Below are positions 43,703 to 52,349 of a stretch of 63,984 nt of DNA, in pieces; within the stretch, counting starts at the first letter, position 1, and each line of letters starts with the position of its first letter. This DNA is from Gemmatimonadota bacterium. GTDB lineage: Bacteria; Gemmatimonadota; Gemmatimonadetes; Gemmatimonadales; Gemmatimonadaceae. Below the pieces are notes generated by a model, which saw nothing but the letters and a program-made list of their open reading frames with translations, was not told the origin of the DNA and did no database searches. Made by a program: the position numbers and the translations under genes. The stretch covers positions 1 to 63,984 of the forward strand of contig JAJTGR010000065.1 of NCBI GenBank assembly GCA_021299375.1, written 5' to 3'.

Positions 43703-44637
43703 CACCGCCGTCGGGGCGCCATCGGTCGCATCCCCAACACACTTGCCGGATCCACCGTCACCTGCCCATAGCGCGTGATGAAGTGCAGGTGCGCCGCCGT
43801 CACGCGCCCCGTGGCTCCCACGTCGCCGATCACCTGGCCGCGGGCCACCGTGTCCCCGACCGCCACGCGTTGCCGGCTGAGGTGCAGGTAGGCCGTGACC
43901 AGCCCTTCGCCGTGATCGAGGTACACCACGTTGCCGCCCAGAGAGAACGCATCGACGAGCCGCACGACGCCGCGGTTGGCGGCGCGCACCGGGGCGCCGA
44001 CGGCGCCGGCGTAGTCGGTGCCCAGGTGGCGGCTGGTGACGGCGCCATTGAACGTGCGCCCGCTGCCGAAACGGCTGGTCATGCGCGACGGGCGCGGCAC
44101 GAGGAACGGCGCGGTCCACAACCGCGGCACGTCGTGTGAGGCGCGCGACACGGCAGCCGCGCGGGCCGCTTCGTCGCGCTGACGGGCCGCGAACGCCGAG
44201 TCCGGGGGCGCCGAGAAGCGGGGCGCGACCCGCAGCGCCTCGAGCCGGTAAGCGCCAGCGCGGGTGCGGAGGCGCACGGGGCGTTCCGCGGCGCCGTCGC
44301 AGGTGAGCCGCAGCATCACGCCCGTCGTGGAGTCGATGGGGACGGCGGCCAGCGCCACGAGGGAGTCGCCGATCGCGCGCCAGTGCAGCGGTTCACCGGC
44401 CAGCGTGGCGGGTGGTGGCAACGGAACGTCGCGACCGGAGATCGCGAGGCGGAACAGTGTACCGGCCCGTGGGACCGCCGGGGCCGGGCGGACCACGGCG
44501 GAGGCGCAGTCGGTGGGCCGCCGTGCCGAGACGGCTTCGGTCGGCCGCGGGGACTCCGGCGACGGGATGGCCAAGGTCCAGGCGGTCCCGGCGAAGGCGA
44601 GCGCGAACCGAACCGGCAGGGCTGACAGGAGGAGCAT
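43702..44637 (-). CDS. M23-family (LytM) metallopeptidase, exported
   Basis: A 311-residue exported protein with signal LLLSALPVRFALAFAG. The C-terminal 110 residues form the lysostaphin-like zinc peptidase: first ligands His and Asp in SRHLGTDYAG, then HLHF with two His near residue 285, within VGDTVARGQVIGDVGATGRVTAAHLHF. All ligands are kept, so it should be an active peptidoglycan endopeptidase. The N-terminal half is a Pro/Arg-rich and beta-strand region of unknown role. A TATGGT box lies 5 nt before the ATG. The stop codon meets the palindromic repeat copy B. Confidence 0.9.
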   Translation of the reverse strand: MLLLSALPVRFALAFAGTAWTLAIPSPESPRPTEAVSARRPTDCASAVVRPAPAVPRAGTLFRLAISGRDVPLPPPATLAGEPLHWRAIGDSLVALAAVPIDSTTGVMLRLTCDGAAERPVRLRTRAGAYRLEALRVAPRFSAPPDSAFAARQRDEAARAAAVSRASHDVPRLWTAPFLVPRPSRMTSRFGSGRTFNGAVTSRHLGTDYAGAVGAPVRAANRGVVRLVDAFSLGGNVVYLDHGEGLVTAYLHLSRQRVAVGDTVARGQVIGDVGATGRVTAAHLHFITRYGQVTVDPASVLGMRPMAPRRR

Positions 44638-45081
44638 GCTGCACCATACCCCGTCCGGCGCACAGGGGTCGGGCGAGCGGCGGTGATGCCGCTGGCGAAG
44701 GCGCGCAACCGCACCGGCCAATCCGAAGGCCCACGAACGCGGGCTGCGGATGTGACCGGTACGGGAGCGACCAAGGCATCCATCGCATCAATGCCGAACT
44801 GCCAATCAGTCGGGCGGCCGGTAAGAACCGTGGCCGTCGCCGAATCCGGAACGACCGCGGGCCGACCTCATTGCATCACGGAAGAAATGGGAGCGGCGTC
44901 AGGCCGACACCGTCCCATATTCGCCAGAAGGACGAGAACTCGCGCCGGCGTGTCACGAGAAAACTGGGATGAAGCGCGTGGATTCGTCCCTCCGGTCGCT
45001 CGAGGCATCGGTCACGGCAATGGCTAGCTTTGGCCATCGCGCCTCTCTGGGGCACGCCTCATCGCCAAGACGGTGTTCTCC
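44638..45081 (+). other. Divergent intergenic region of 444 bp
   Basis: No gene is recognised between the M23 peptidase and the hydrolase gene. The central part (about 44790-44960) is less GC-rich than its surroundings, as expected for regulatory DNA. I see no palindrome, riboswitch or clear promoter pair beyond the TATGGT box before the peptidase gene. Confidence 0.4.
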
Positions 45082-45834
45082 ATGTCCCTGCAGCCTTCCA
45101 ACGTGGCCGGTGTCCCGATCCTGGTGGCCACCCCCGGGGCCGGCCGCGAACGTCCGTGGCCTGCGGTGCTCTGGTGCCACGGATTCCGTGCCGATGCCTT
45201 GGCCCATGCGGCCGAACTTGCACGCTGCGCCCACGCCGGATTCCTGGCCGTTGGCATTGACGCGGTGGGGCATGGGGCGCGCCGCGATCCGGTGCTGACG
45301 CAGCGGGTGGCCGAAGCGGGCGGTGCACTGCCGGTCATGCGAGACCAGGTTGAACAGACGGTCGCCGAACTACCCGCGTTGATCGACGCGCTGGTGGTGG
45401 CGCATGGCGCGGACCGCGCTCACGTGTCACTCGTCGGCATCTCCATGGGCGCGTTCCTCGCCTACCGCGCGATCGCCGCCGGCCTGTCGTTGCGGGCGGT
45501 GGTGGCACTGCTGGGCAGCCCCGCGTGGCCGACTCCCACGCGTGCGCAGCGACTTCTGGAGCGTTTCGGCGAGGTGGCGCTCCTGAGCATTACCGCCGAA
45601 CACGACGTGAGCGTCCCGCCGGCGCCGGTGGTGCGGTTGCACGCCGCGCTGGATGCGCAACTCGGCCCATCACCGCGGCGCAGTCACCAGGTACTGGCCG
45701 GCGCCGGGCACCTCACCTCGGCGTCGGAGTGGGCCCAGGCCATGGCGTGGACACTGGCGTGGCTGCAGCAACATGGGCGTGCGGATTCCACAGCGGGCCC
45801 GACGACGGGCTCCGAACCTGTTGGCGGGACCTGA
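45082..45834 (+). CDS. Alpha/beta hydrolase (dienelactone-hydrolase/prolyl-oligopeptidase-like)
   Basis: A 250-residue cytoplasmic hydrolase. The fold markers are AVLWCHGFRADALAHAAELA, GIDAVGHGAR, the nucleophile elbow LVGISMGAFLAYRA (GxSxG), the acid in ITAEHDVSVPP and the His in LAGAGHLTSASEW. The complete triad suggests an active esterase or peptidase. The ATG at 45082 is preferred to a GTG 9 nt earlier. The DUF1289 gene follows after 37 nt on the same strand. The substrate cannot be inferred. Confidence 0.87.
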   Translation: MSLQPSNVAGVPILVATPGAGRERPWPAVLWCHGFRADALAHAAELARCAHAGFLAVGIDAVGHGARRDPVLTQRVAEAGGALPVMRDQVEQTVAELPALIDALVVAHGADRAHVSLVGISMGAFLAYRAIAAGLSLRAVVALLGSPAWPTPTRAQRLLERFGEVALLSITAEHDVSVPPAPVVRLHAALDAQLGPSPRRSHQVLAGAGHLTSASEWAQAMAWTLAWLQQHGRADSTAGPTTGSEPVGGT

Positions 45835-45860
45835 GGGCCGAAAAGACGGCGCCGGGCCGT

Positions 45861-45866
45861 TATCGT
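45861..45866 (+). promoter_or_regulatory. -10-like TATCGT box before the DUF1289 gene
   Basis: TATCGT lies 5 nt before the ATG at 45872. The identical hexamer sits 6 nt before the TIGR04076 gene. No ribosome site fits between box and start, suggesting a leaderless transcript. Confidence 0.3.
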
Positions 45867-45871
45867 TGGGC

Positions 45872-46096
45872 ATGCCTTCGTCTCCCCCACCCGCCGGCTA
45901 CTCTGGCCCCGTCGACCTGTCGGAGTTCCCGCCCACGTCGCCCTGCATCAAGGTGTGCCAGCTCGACCTCCAGGACCGCTGCTACGGCTGCGGCCGCACC
46001 CGGTCAGAGATCGCCCAGTGGTCGGGCATGTCGCTCGACGCGCGTCGGGCGGTGAACGCGCGGCTCGGGTTTCGGGGGCACGGACCGCACCGCTAA
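45872..46096 (+). CDS. DUF1289 small cysteine-rich protein
   Basis: A 74-residue protein. The core SPCIKVCQLDLQDRCYGCGRTRSEIAQW is the DUF1289 signature, four cysteines that probably bind a metal or Fe-S cluster, followed by the helical tail MSLDARRAVNARL. Such proteins are common in Proteobacteria and have no assigned function. The reading frame is open further upstream into the hydrolase gene, but the ATG at 45872 gives a normal N-terminus. Confidence 0.9.
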   Translation: MPSSPPPAGYSGPVDLSEFPPTSPCIKVCQLDLQDRCYGCGRTRSEIAQWSGMSLDARRAVNARLGFRGHGPHR

Positions 46097-46188
46097 CCCG
46101 GTACGGCGCACCAACGCGCGTGTCCCCCTTCACCCATCTGCCGCTCGCCGACCGGGACGTGAGCCGGACGGCATGCGACCTGCGCTGG

Positions 46189-46323
46189 ATGCGGCAATTC
46201 ACGCCGGGCGCCGTTCTCCTCGCCGTTCTCATCATCGGCGGCGAACCGGCCTCTGCACCGCGCCCGCGCAGCAGCGCGAGCCGGTTGCCTTGCGGCACCT
46301 GGTCGCCGCACTGGCGCGCGTGA
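46189..46323 (+). CDS. Possible 44-residue secreted peptide or signal-peptide relic
   Basis: A short frame reads MRQFTPGAVLLAVLIIGGEP then ASAPRPRSSASRL. The first 25 residues look like a signal peptide with an ASA cleavage site, but only about 18 residues follow, including one Cys. It may be a small exported peptide or the beginning of a gene that was truncated. There is no ribosome site of note. It lies in the 303-bp gap between the DUF1289 gene and the YdjM-like gene, where nothing else is recognised. Confidence 0.25.
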   Translation: MRQFTPGAVLLAVLIIGGEPASAPRPRSSASRLPCGTWSPHWRA

Positions 46324-46399
46324 CCCTCGGCTGACCGGGGTCGTGTCGGGCCACAGCGGGCGGGTTGACAGTCGCTGGCGTCCCCGGCAGTTACCACGC

Positions 46400-47704
46400 G
46401 TGGATAACGTGACGCACGCACTGGCCGGCATGCTCATGGCCGACGCGACGACCGTGTATGTGTCCGGTCGGTCGCGTGGTCGGGTGCCGGATCGCTTTCG
46501 TACTGCCGCCGTGATCATGGGCATCGCTGCGGCGGAGTTCCCCGACACTGACCTGGTGTACTCGGGGCCGCTGGTCGGGATGGGCAAACTGGGCTACCTG
46601 CTACACCACCGCGGGCACACGCACACCATCGTCTGGGCGGTGCTGGGTGCCATGCTGCTCTGGTGGGTGGCACGCTGGTGGTGGCACCGCCGGGCCACGG
46701 CCGACGAGGCGGCATGGTGGGCCGCGCACGGCAGTCGCGCACTGCTGGCGCTGGCCCTCGCGGGGACGCTGTCGCACCTCGTGCTCGACTGGACGAACAG
46801 CTACGGCGTGCATCCATTCTGGCCGCTCGACGATCGCTGGTTCTACGGCGACGCAGTGTTCATCGTGGAGCCGTGGCTCTGGGTGGTGGCCATTCCGCCG
46901 CTGTTCTGGAACCGCACGGCGCGCAGCGCGCGGGCGGTGCTGGTGGTGCTGCTCGCTCTCATCCTTGCCGCGAGTTGGGGGCTGGGCGAGGTGGCGCGCC
47001 CGGTGGCCATGCTGCTGACCGCCGGTGCCGCGTTCTGGATGGCGCTGCAGCGCGTGCTGCCGCGTGGTGGCCGGCTGCTCACCGCACTGCTGGCCTGGAC
47101 GTCGGTCACCAGCACCTTCTTCCTCGGTGCCTCGCAGGCCCGGGCGATGGTGCGCGAGGCGGCGGCGCGCTCGCCGGCGGTGCCGCGACCGCGCGCCCTC
47201 GATGTGGTGCTCAACCCGGCGGCCGGCGACCCGCGCTGTTGGCTGGTCATGGCGGTGACCACCGACGACGTCATGTATCGGGTAAGCGAGGGCCTCGTGG
47301 CCCCGTTTCCGGGGCTGCGCTCGGCGGCGCAATGCGCGGAGCGCTATCGCACGGCCCGGATGGGCGCGAGCATCCTGGCCGCACTGCCGAATGCATCGCC
47401 CGCGGTGCCCCTCGATTCAAGCCGTGCGCTGCGGTGGCGGCGCAGCTGGGCGGTGCCCCGCTCGGAAATGGTCGCGCTGGCCACCGAGCGCTGCGAGTTC
47501 GCGGCGGCGCTGCGCTTCATGCGGACGCCCGTCTGGGTGGAACGCGGCAACGGCACGCTGCTGCTGAGCGATGCGCGCTATGGTGTGAGCGGCGGCGGTT
47601 TTGCGGAAGTGATGCTGGAGCCTTATCCGGCGCCATGTTCACTGTTGCGCGCGTGGGTGCCCGGGTGGGTCCCGCCGCGCGCCGACGTGCTTCGCGGAGA
47701 CTGA
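46400..47704 (+). CDS. YdjM/DUF457-type membrane metal-dependent hydrolase
   Basis: A 434-residue inner-membrane protein. The start VDNVTHALAGMLMADA is characteristic of the YdjM/YbcI (LexA-regulated, DUF457) family, which supports the GTG at 46400. Conserved His and Asp residues follow in AAEFPDTDLVYSG, YLLHHRGHTHTIVW, LSHLVLDWTNSYGVHPFWPLDDRWFYGD, a metal-binding pattern resembling phospholipase-C-like enzymes. About six membrane segments are present. The C-terminal 180 residues form a soluble, probably periplasmic domain with two Cys pairs. It may act on membrane lipids, but activity is inferred. Confidence 0.87.
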   Translation: MDNVTHALAGMLMADATTVYVSGRSRGRVPDRFRTAAVIMGIAAAEFPDTDLVYSGPLVGMGKLGYLLHHRGHTHTIVWAVLGAMLLWWVARWWWHRRATADEAAWWAAHGSRALLALALAGTLSHLVLDWTNSYGVHPFWPLDDRWFYGDAVFIVEPWLWVVAIPPLFWNRTARSARAVLVVLLALILAASWGLGEVARPVAMLLTAGAAFWMALQRVLPRGGRLLTALLAWTSVTSTFFLGASQARAMVREAAARSPAVPRPRALDVVLNPAAGDPRCWLVMAVTTDDVMYRVSEGLVAPFPGLRSAAQCAERYRTARMGASILAALPNASPAVPLDSSRALRWRRSWAVPRSEMVALATERCEFAAALRFMRTPVWVERGNGTLLLSDARYGVSGGGFAEVMLEPYPAPCSLLRAWVPGWVPPRADVLRGD

Positions 47705-47772
47705 TCCCTGGCGACGTGTGGCCGGATGGCGGCTGGGCACCCCAACGACTGGAGGAGCGCACCAGGTACGGC

Positions 47773-48068
47773 GTGATCGGCACGATGCGGTCCGCGCCTG
47801 GGCGCCGCGACGAACTGATCACCATCCTGCTCGAGGGCACCTCGGCGATGCCCGGGTGCCGCAGCGATGTCGTGGCTCGCGTCCGAAGGACGCCGATGCG
47901 CTCTGGATCAGCGAGGTGTGGGACGATCGTGCGTCACACGCCGCATCGCTCCAGCTGCCAGCGGTGCGCGATGCCATTGCCCGCGCGCGGCCGATGATCG
48001 CCGGTTTCGCCGAACGGTATGAGACCGAACCCGTGGGCGGAGTAGGGCTCACCGAGGGCCACGGCTGA
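47773..48068 (+). pseudogene. Antibiotic-biosynthesis-monooxygenase (ABM) domain protein with a one-base frameshift
   Basis: The N-terminal half reads YGVIGTMRSAPGRRDELITI then LLEGTSAMPGC in one frame. The C-terminal half reads PKDADALWISEVWDDRASHA then ASLQLPAVRDAIARARPMIAGF in the next frame. Joined, they form one ABM-type ferredoxin-like fold of about 97 residues. The break lies at about 47881-47882, where CGCGTCCG would restore the frame if it read CGCGATCCG, so a single A is missing. A strong GGAGGAG ribosome site is at 47751, with GTG at 47773 as a likely start. The protein would be a small cofactor-free oxygenase or heme-degrading-like enzyme if intact. Confidence 0.75.
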
Positions 48069-48076
48069 CGCCACCG

Positions 48077-49654
48077 TCACGGCCGGCACGCCGGCGCTGG
48101 CCCCACGCGCCCGTCGCGCGGTATGGCCACCACGCTGAACTCCTGCACCCGCGCCGGCTCGGTGGGCGCAAGTGTGATGCGCACGCGTAACGCCCCCGCG
48201 GCACAGGCCAGCTTCCACTCGCCACGCAGGGCGTTCTCGGCCCACAGCGCCCCCTCGGGTCGGCACGACCCACCGGCGCTTTCGACGAGCGTCGCGATCG
48301 ACGCCGCGCGGCGCGGTGCGCTGTCGTCTCGGAAGAGGTTCATGGCCGCGATGCTGTCGGCGAGTGGCGGCTCCCACCGCTGCACCAGGCGCGTGACCTG
48401 CTCCTGCATGGCCACCAGCACCGGCGACGGCTGCACGGTGCGCGGCGCCAGTCCGCCACGCTGTCGCAGCACCTCGAACGCCTGATCCAGTGGCGCGCCC
48501 CAGCCGGTGTAGGTGAGGTTGCCGAGCGCGATCAGGCCCACGCCGTGGTCGGGAAGCCAGCGCATCTGCGAGCCGAAGCCCGGCAGCCCACCCGAGTGCG
48601 CCACGACGTGGTTGAAGAGGCAGTTCTGCGACACGCGCAGGCCATACGCATAGCCGCCGCTGTTCAGCGTGAGCGCGCCCGTCTGCGCGTTGCGTGCCGC
48701 CGACGCGGGCGCCATGCGCCACACCTGCTGCATCTCGCGCAGCGACGAGCGCTTGAGTACCGGATGCTCGGCGCCGTCACGCGGCGGCCACGCACTGAGC
48801 ATGAGCCCCACCCAGCGACTCAGGTCGGCGCTGCTCGTGAGCATGCCGCCCATCGCCCCGAAGGAGCCGTCGGCGAGTGGCGGCTCCTCCACCCACTGGC
48901 CGTCCTGCAGCCGGTAGCCGTGCGCCAACCGCGACGCCGGTACCATGCGCGACTCCATCGTGGTGGAGGTCATGCCCAGGGGCAGCAGCACACGCTCGCG
49001 GATGTAGCGTGCGTACGGCATGCCGCTCACAGTCACGACGATGCGTCCCAGGATGGCGAAGCCGAAGTTGCTGTACTCGTAGGCCACGCCGGGGGTGTTC
49101 GAGAACGGAATGCCGGCGCGAATCATGCGTGACAGATCGGCGTTGGTGGCGTCGAGCTGCTGGTCGCCCCAGGGATTGTCCTCGGGGAAACCGGCGGCGT
49201 GCGACAGCAGGTCACGCACCGTGATGCGACGGGCATCGCTGGTGGGATAGCGCAGCTGCTTCAGCTCGGGCACGTACTGCTCGGCCGGATCATCGAGGCG
49301 CAGCTTCCCCGCGTCGCGCAGCTGCAGGATAGCGAGCGCCGTGAAACTCTTGGTCATGCTCGCAATGCGGAACACCGAACTGGTGTCGACCGGCGCCCCG
49401 CTTGGCACCTCGCGTACACCATGCGCGGCCACGTGCAGCAGCTGTCCGTCGACGATGATGCCGTACGCAATGCCGGGTACGCGGCTGCGCGCCATGAATG
49501 CCCGCATGACGCTGTCCACGGCGGGGATGGCGCGGGTGAGCTTGGCGATCCGGTCGGGATCGGTGAAGGTGGCCGGCGGGGCAATGCTCGACTGGGCGAG
49601 CGCGAGGACTGGTGTACCGAACGTGGCGGCCACCAGGAGCGTGAGCGTCTTCAT
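48077..49654 (-). CDS. Exported serine hydrolase (class C beta-lactamase fold)
   Basis: A 525-residue periplasmic hydrolase with signal LTLLVAATFGTPVLALAQ. The active-site motifs are SMTK (Ser99, Lys102) in FRIASMTKSFTALAIL, the Tyr motif in YEYSNFGFAILGRI, and HSGG in VVAHSGGLPGFGS. It belongs to the esterase/DD-peptidase/beta-lactamase-related group; an extra C-terminal domain of about 120 residues (after LAPRTVQPSP) is typical of peptidase or esterase members. Whether it hydrolyses beta-lactams is unknown. It is convergent with the ABM pseudogene and divergent from the Ada-like gene, 198 bp away. Confidence 0.92.
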   Translation of the reverse strand: MKTLTLLVAATFGTPVLALAQSSIAPPATFTDPDRIAKLTRAIPAVDSVMRAFMARSRVPGIAYGIIVDGQLLHVAAHGVREVPSGAPVDTSSVFRIASMTKSFTALAILQLRDAGKLRLDDPAEQYVPELKQLRYPTSDARRITVRDLLSHAAGFPEDNPWGDQQLDATNADLSRMIRAGIPFSNTPGVAYEYSNFGFAILGRIVVTVSGMPYARYIRERVLLPLGMTSTTMESRMVPASRLAHGYRLQDGQWVEEPPLADGSFGAMGGMLTSSADLSRWVGLMLSAWPPRDGAEHPVLKRSSLREMQQVWRMAPASAARNAQTGALTLNSGGYAYGLRVSQNCLFNHVVAHSGGLPGFGSQMRWLPDHGVGLIALGNLTYTGWGAPLDQAFEVLRQRGGLAPRTVQPSPVLVAMQEQVTRLVQRWEPPLADSIAAMNLFRDDSAPRRAASIATLVESAGGSCRPEGALWAENALRGEWKLACAAGALRVRITLAPTEPARVQEFSVVAIPRDGRVGPAPACRP

Positions 49655-49852
49655 GGCCCTGATCTGCAGCGCGATGGCGCCGGCGTCAATGTGGTGATGG
49701 GGAGGGGCAGGCAGATCGAATGGCACGGTCCCGGTGGGCCATCGCACGGCTCGCCTGCCGTCCAACGCCGCACGATTCGGAGCGCGCGGCCGATCTGGGC
49801 CGTGTTTCGTACGACTCAGCCGGTCGCCACATTTCGCTGAGGAGTCGAATCC

Positions 49853-50752
49853 ATGCCCGCCGCTTCCCTGCCGTCCCGATCCCCGTCGCCCGAGCTCGTC
49901 GCCCGCATGCAGCGGCTGGCCGAGTACATCGACGCGCACGCCGCGGAGTCGCTGCCGCTGGCGCGCCTCGCGCGCGTGGTGGCCATGAGCCCGCATCACC
50001 TGCAGCGTACGTTCGTGGCCGTGCTGGGCGTGAGTCCCAAGGCGTACCAGTCGGCGCGGCGGCTCGCACAGTTCAAGGCACGGTTGCGCGATGGTGACGC
50101 CGTGCTCGACGCCACGTTCGACGCGGGCTACGGCAGTACCAGTCGCGTCTACGAACAGGTTCCCGGCGGACTGGGCATGACGCCCGGCGCGTACCGTGCC
50201 GGCGGCGACGGGGAGACCATCACCTACGCCGTGCGCGCGACGGCCATGGGGCCGCTGCTGATGGCCGCCACCGCGCGCGGGGTGTGCCAGGTGGAGTTCG
50301 GCGACGACGCCGACCTGCTGGTGGCGCGGCTGCACGACCATTTCCCCAAGGCTGCGATCGTGCCCGCTGGCGACGCCGCGCGCGAGCCGCTCGACGCCTG
50401 GATGGACGCGCTCGAAGCGCATGTGGTGCAGGGGGCGCCGTGCCCGGCGCTGCCACTCGAACTGCGTGGCACGGCGTTTCAGATCAAGGTCTGGCGCTTC
50501 CTGCTGAGCGTGAAGCCCGGGCGTGTGATCAGCTATGGCGAACTCGCCGAGGGTATCGGGCACCCCGACGCCGTGCGCGCCGTGGGCACGGCGTGCGGGG
50601 CCAACCGCATTGCGGTGCTCGTGCCCTGTCATCGGGCGCTGCGCGCCGATGGCTCGCTCGGCGGCTATCGCTGGGGGCTGGAGCGCAAGCGCGTGCTGCT
50701 CGAGCAGGAACGGCGCATGGCCGGACATGCGAACGCCGGTGCCCGCCGCTGA
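49853..50752 (+). CDS. AraC-type DNA-binding domain fused to O6-methylguanine-DNA methyltransferase (Ada-like)
   Basis: A 299-residue repair protein. Residues 15-105 are an AraC helix-turn-helix (LPLARLARVVAMSPHHLQRTF and FDAGYGSTSRVYEQ). Residues 120-290 are the alkyltransferase, with the acceptor Cys in VLVPCHRALR (about residue 262) preceded by SYGELAEGIGHPDAVRAVGTACGANRIA. The zinc-binding methylphosphotriester domain of full Ada is absent, so it corresponds to the shortened two-domain form. It removes alkyl groups from guanine in a suicide reaction and may regulate its own gene. A GAGGAG ribosome site precedes the ATG at 49853. Confidence 0.93.
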   Translation: MPAASLPSRSPSPELVARMQRLAEYIDAHAAESLPLARLARVVAMSPHHLQRTFVAVLGVSPKAYQSARRLAQFKARLRDGDAVLDATFDAGYGSTSRVYEQVPGGLGMTPGAYRAGGDGETITYAVRATAMGPLLMAATARGVCQVEFGDDADLLVARLHDHFPKAAIVPAGDAAREPLDAWMDALEAHVVQGAPCPALPLELRGTAFQIKVWRFLLSVKPGRVISYGELAEGIGHPDAVRAVGTACGANRIAVLVPCHRALRADGSLGGYRWGLERKRVLLEQERRMAGHANAGARR

Positions 50753-50975
50753 GGGCGACGGCCGGCGTTCGGCTGCTCGGTGCTGCGACCGACTGTGTTG
50801 GCCACCTCCGGTTGTGGAGCGGTGCTCCCGGCTTGCTGAACGTCGGGGCGGCATCCTGGGCCGCCAGCGGCTCGGCGTGCCGGGCGGTGGCCACGACGGC
50901 CAGCGCCACGCCCGGCGCACTCCCGCGCGCGTAGCTTTCGCGACCAGTGTCCTCCAACCCTCCTCCCGCCCCCTC

Positions 50976-51545
50976 ATGCCAGCCCGTCCCCTCCGTTCCG
51001 CCCTGCTGGTGCTGGGCAGCACCGTCTGCCTGGCCGCCATACCCGCCGTCGCCCACGCCCAGCCTTCGCTGGTCATCCTTGTGCGCCACGGCGAAAAGCA
51101 GCCCGCCCCGGCCGACGACCCGTCGCTGAGCGCGGCGGGCGTGGCTCGCGCCAAGGCCCTCGACGTCGCCCTCACGGGCACCACGCCCTCCACCATCGTG
51201 GTCAGCCAGCGCAAACGCACCGTGGAAACCGCGGCGGTCGTGCAGCAGCGTACCGGCGTCACCCCCACTGTCATCGGGCTCGACGCCGACCACGTGAAGC
51301 ACGTCGCCGCGGCTGTCATGAAGGCGAGTGGCGTGGTGCTGGTGGTAGGGCACAGCAACACCGTGCCGGCCATCGTCACCGCGCTGGGCGGTCCGAAGCT
51401 GCCCGACCTTTGCGACGCCAGCTACGCCACCATGTTTCTCGTGGTACCGGGTCGCGACGGGCAGAAGGCGCAGGTCGTCCGGTCGGCGTATGGCGCCCCC
51501 GACGCCATTGGCGCCGACCAGTGCCAGGGGATGCAGGCCAAGTAG
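50976..51545 (+). CDS. Secreted histidine-phosphatase-family protein
   Basis: A 189-residue protein with signal peptide LRSALLVLGSTVCLAAIPAVAHA. The phosphoglycerate-mutase/SixA-like core has the phosphohistidine motif LVRHGEKQ (about residue 38-45), Arg in QRKRTVETAAV and the second His in VVGHSNTVPAIVTALGG. Such periplasmic members hydrolyse phosphate esters or are pseudo-enzymes; here both histidines and the arginines are present. The ATG at 50976 begins the signal peptide. It is separated from mogA by 57 nt. Confidence 0.9.
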   Translation: MPARPLRSALLVLGSTVCLAAIPAVAHAQPSLVILVRHGEKQPAPADDPSLSAAGVARAKALDVALTGTTPSTIVVSQRKRTVETAAVVQQRTGVTPTVIGLDADHVKHVAAAVMKASGVVLVVGHSNTVPAIVTALGGPKLPDLCDASYATMFLVVPGRDGQKAQVVRSAYGAPDAIGADQCQGMQAK

Positions 51546-51590
51546 GCTACCAGCGCCGAGCGGCCCGTACGGCCGCGCCCCCGGCCGTGC

Positions 51591-51596
51591 TAACTT
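51591..51596 (+). promoter_or_regulatory. -10-like TAACTT box before mogA
   Basis: TAACTT is followed by CCGGCG and then the ATG at 51603. An almost identical arrangement, TAAGTT-CCGGT-ATG, precedes the gene at 59686. The similarity of sequence and spacing supports a shared promoter type with leaderless transcripts. Confidence 0.4.
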
Positions 51597-51602
51597 CCGG
51601 CG

Positions 51603-52130
51603 ATGATCCCCATCGGTATCGTCACCATCTCCGATCGCGCGTCGAGCGGGGTGTACGAGGACAAGTCCGGCCCCGCCATTCAGGCGGTGTTGACGCGTTG
51701 GCTCGCCTCCCCGTGGACCCCGGTGCCGCGTCTGGTGCCCGACGACCAGCCAGCCATCGAGGCCGCCCTGCGCGAACTGGCGGACGAAGTGCAGTGCCCC
51801 ATCATCGTCACCACCGGCGGTACCGGGCCGGCGCCGCGCGACGTGACGCCGGAGGCCACCACCGCCGTCTGCGACCGCATCCTCCCCGGGTTCGGCGAGC
51901 AGATGCGCGCCGTCTCGCTCCGCACCGTGCCCACGGCCATCCTGTCGCGGCAGCTGGCCGGTACGCGCGGCCGCTCGCTCATCATCAACCTGCCCGGCAA
52001 GCCGGCGGCGATCGACGAGTGCCTCGGCGCCATCTGGTCCGCCATCCCCTACTGCGTGGAGCTGCTCGGCGGGCCAAAGCTCCAGTTCACCGCCAACGCG
52101 CCCGCGTATCACCGCCCCGCGACGTCCTGA
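51603..52130 (+). CDS. mogA: Molybdopterin adenylyltransferase
   Basis: A 175-residue protein of the MogA family. It adenylylates molybdopterin so that molybdate can be inserted by MoeA. Signatures are [23 protein letters not shown], the MPT-binding [17 protein letters not shown], and the C-terminal [14 protein letters not shown]. The DxxS and GGTG motifs identify MogA rather than MoaB. No other molybdenum-cofactor gene is in the window. The Trm112-like gene follows after 16 nt, so the two are probably cotranscribed. Confidence 0.95.
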   Translation: MIPIGIVTISDRASSGVYEDKSGPAIQAVLTRWLASPWTPVPRLVPDDQPAIEAALRELADEVQCPIIVTTGGTGPAPRDVTPEATTAVCDRILPGFGEQMRAVSLRTVPTAILSRQLAGTRGRSLIINLPGKPAAIDECLGAIWSAIPYCVELLGGPKLQFTANAPAYHRPATS

Positions 52131-52146
52131 CTTCCCAACTCCGCCC

Positions 52147-52347
52147 ATGAGCCTCGCGCCCGAACTGCTGAAGATCCTCGTCTGCCCCAAGAGCAAGGCG
52201 CCGCTCGAGTACCACGCCGGCCCGCCGGAAGTGCTCGTGTGCCGCGAGAGCAAGCTGGTGTACCGCGTGGACGACGGCATTCCGGTGATGCTCATCGAGG
52301 AAGCCGAGCCGCTCGACGAATCGAAGTATCCGCCGCCGTCGGCCTGA
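52147..52347 (+). CDS. Trm112/YcaR-family small zinc-binding-type protein
   Basis: A 66-residue protein. The start [18 protein letters not shown] and the sequence [20 protein letters not shown] are characteristic of the Trm112/YcaR family. Two cysteines remain (VCPKSK and VCRESK), fewer than the four of some members. The bacterial role is unclear; eukaryotic Trm112 activates methyltransferases. It lies between mogA and the PLP-lyase gene, whose GTG start is 2 nt after its stop. Confidence 0.92.
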   Translation: MSLAPELLKILVCPKSKAPLEYHAGPPEVLVCRESKLVYRVDDGIPVMLIEEAEPLDESKYPPPSA

Positions 52348-52349
52348 CC

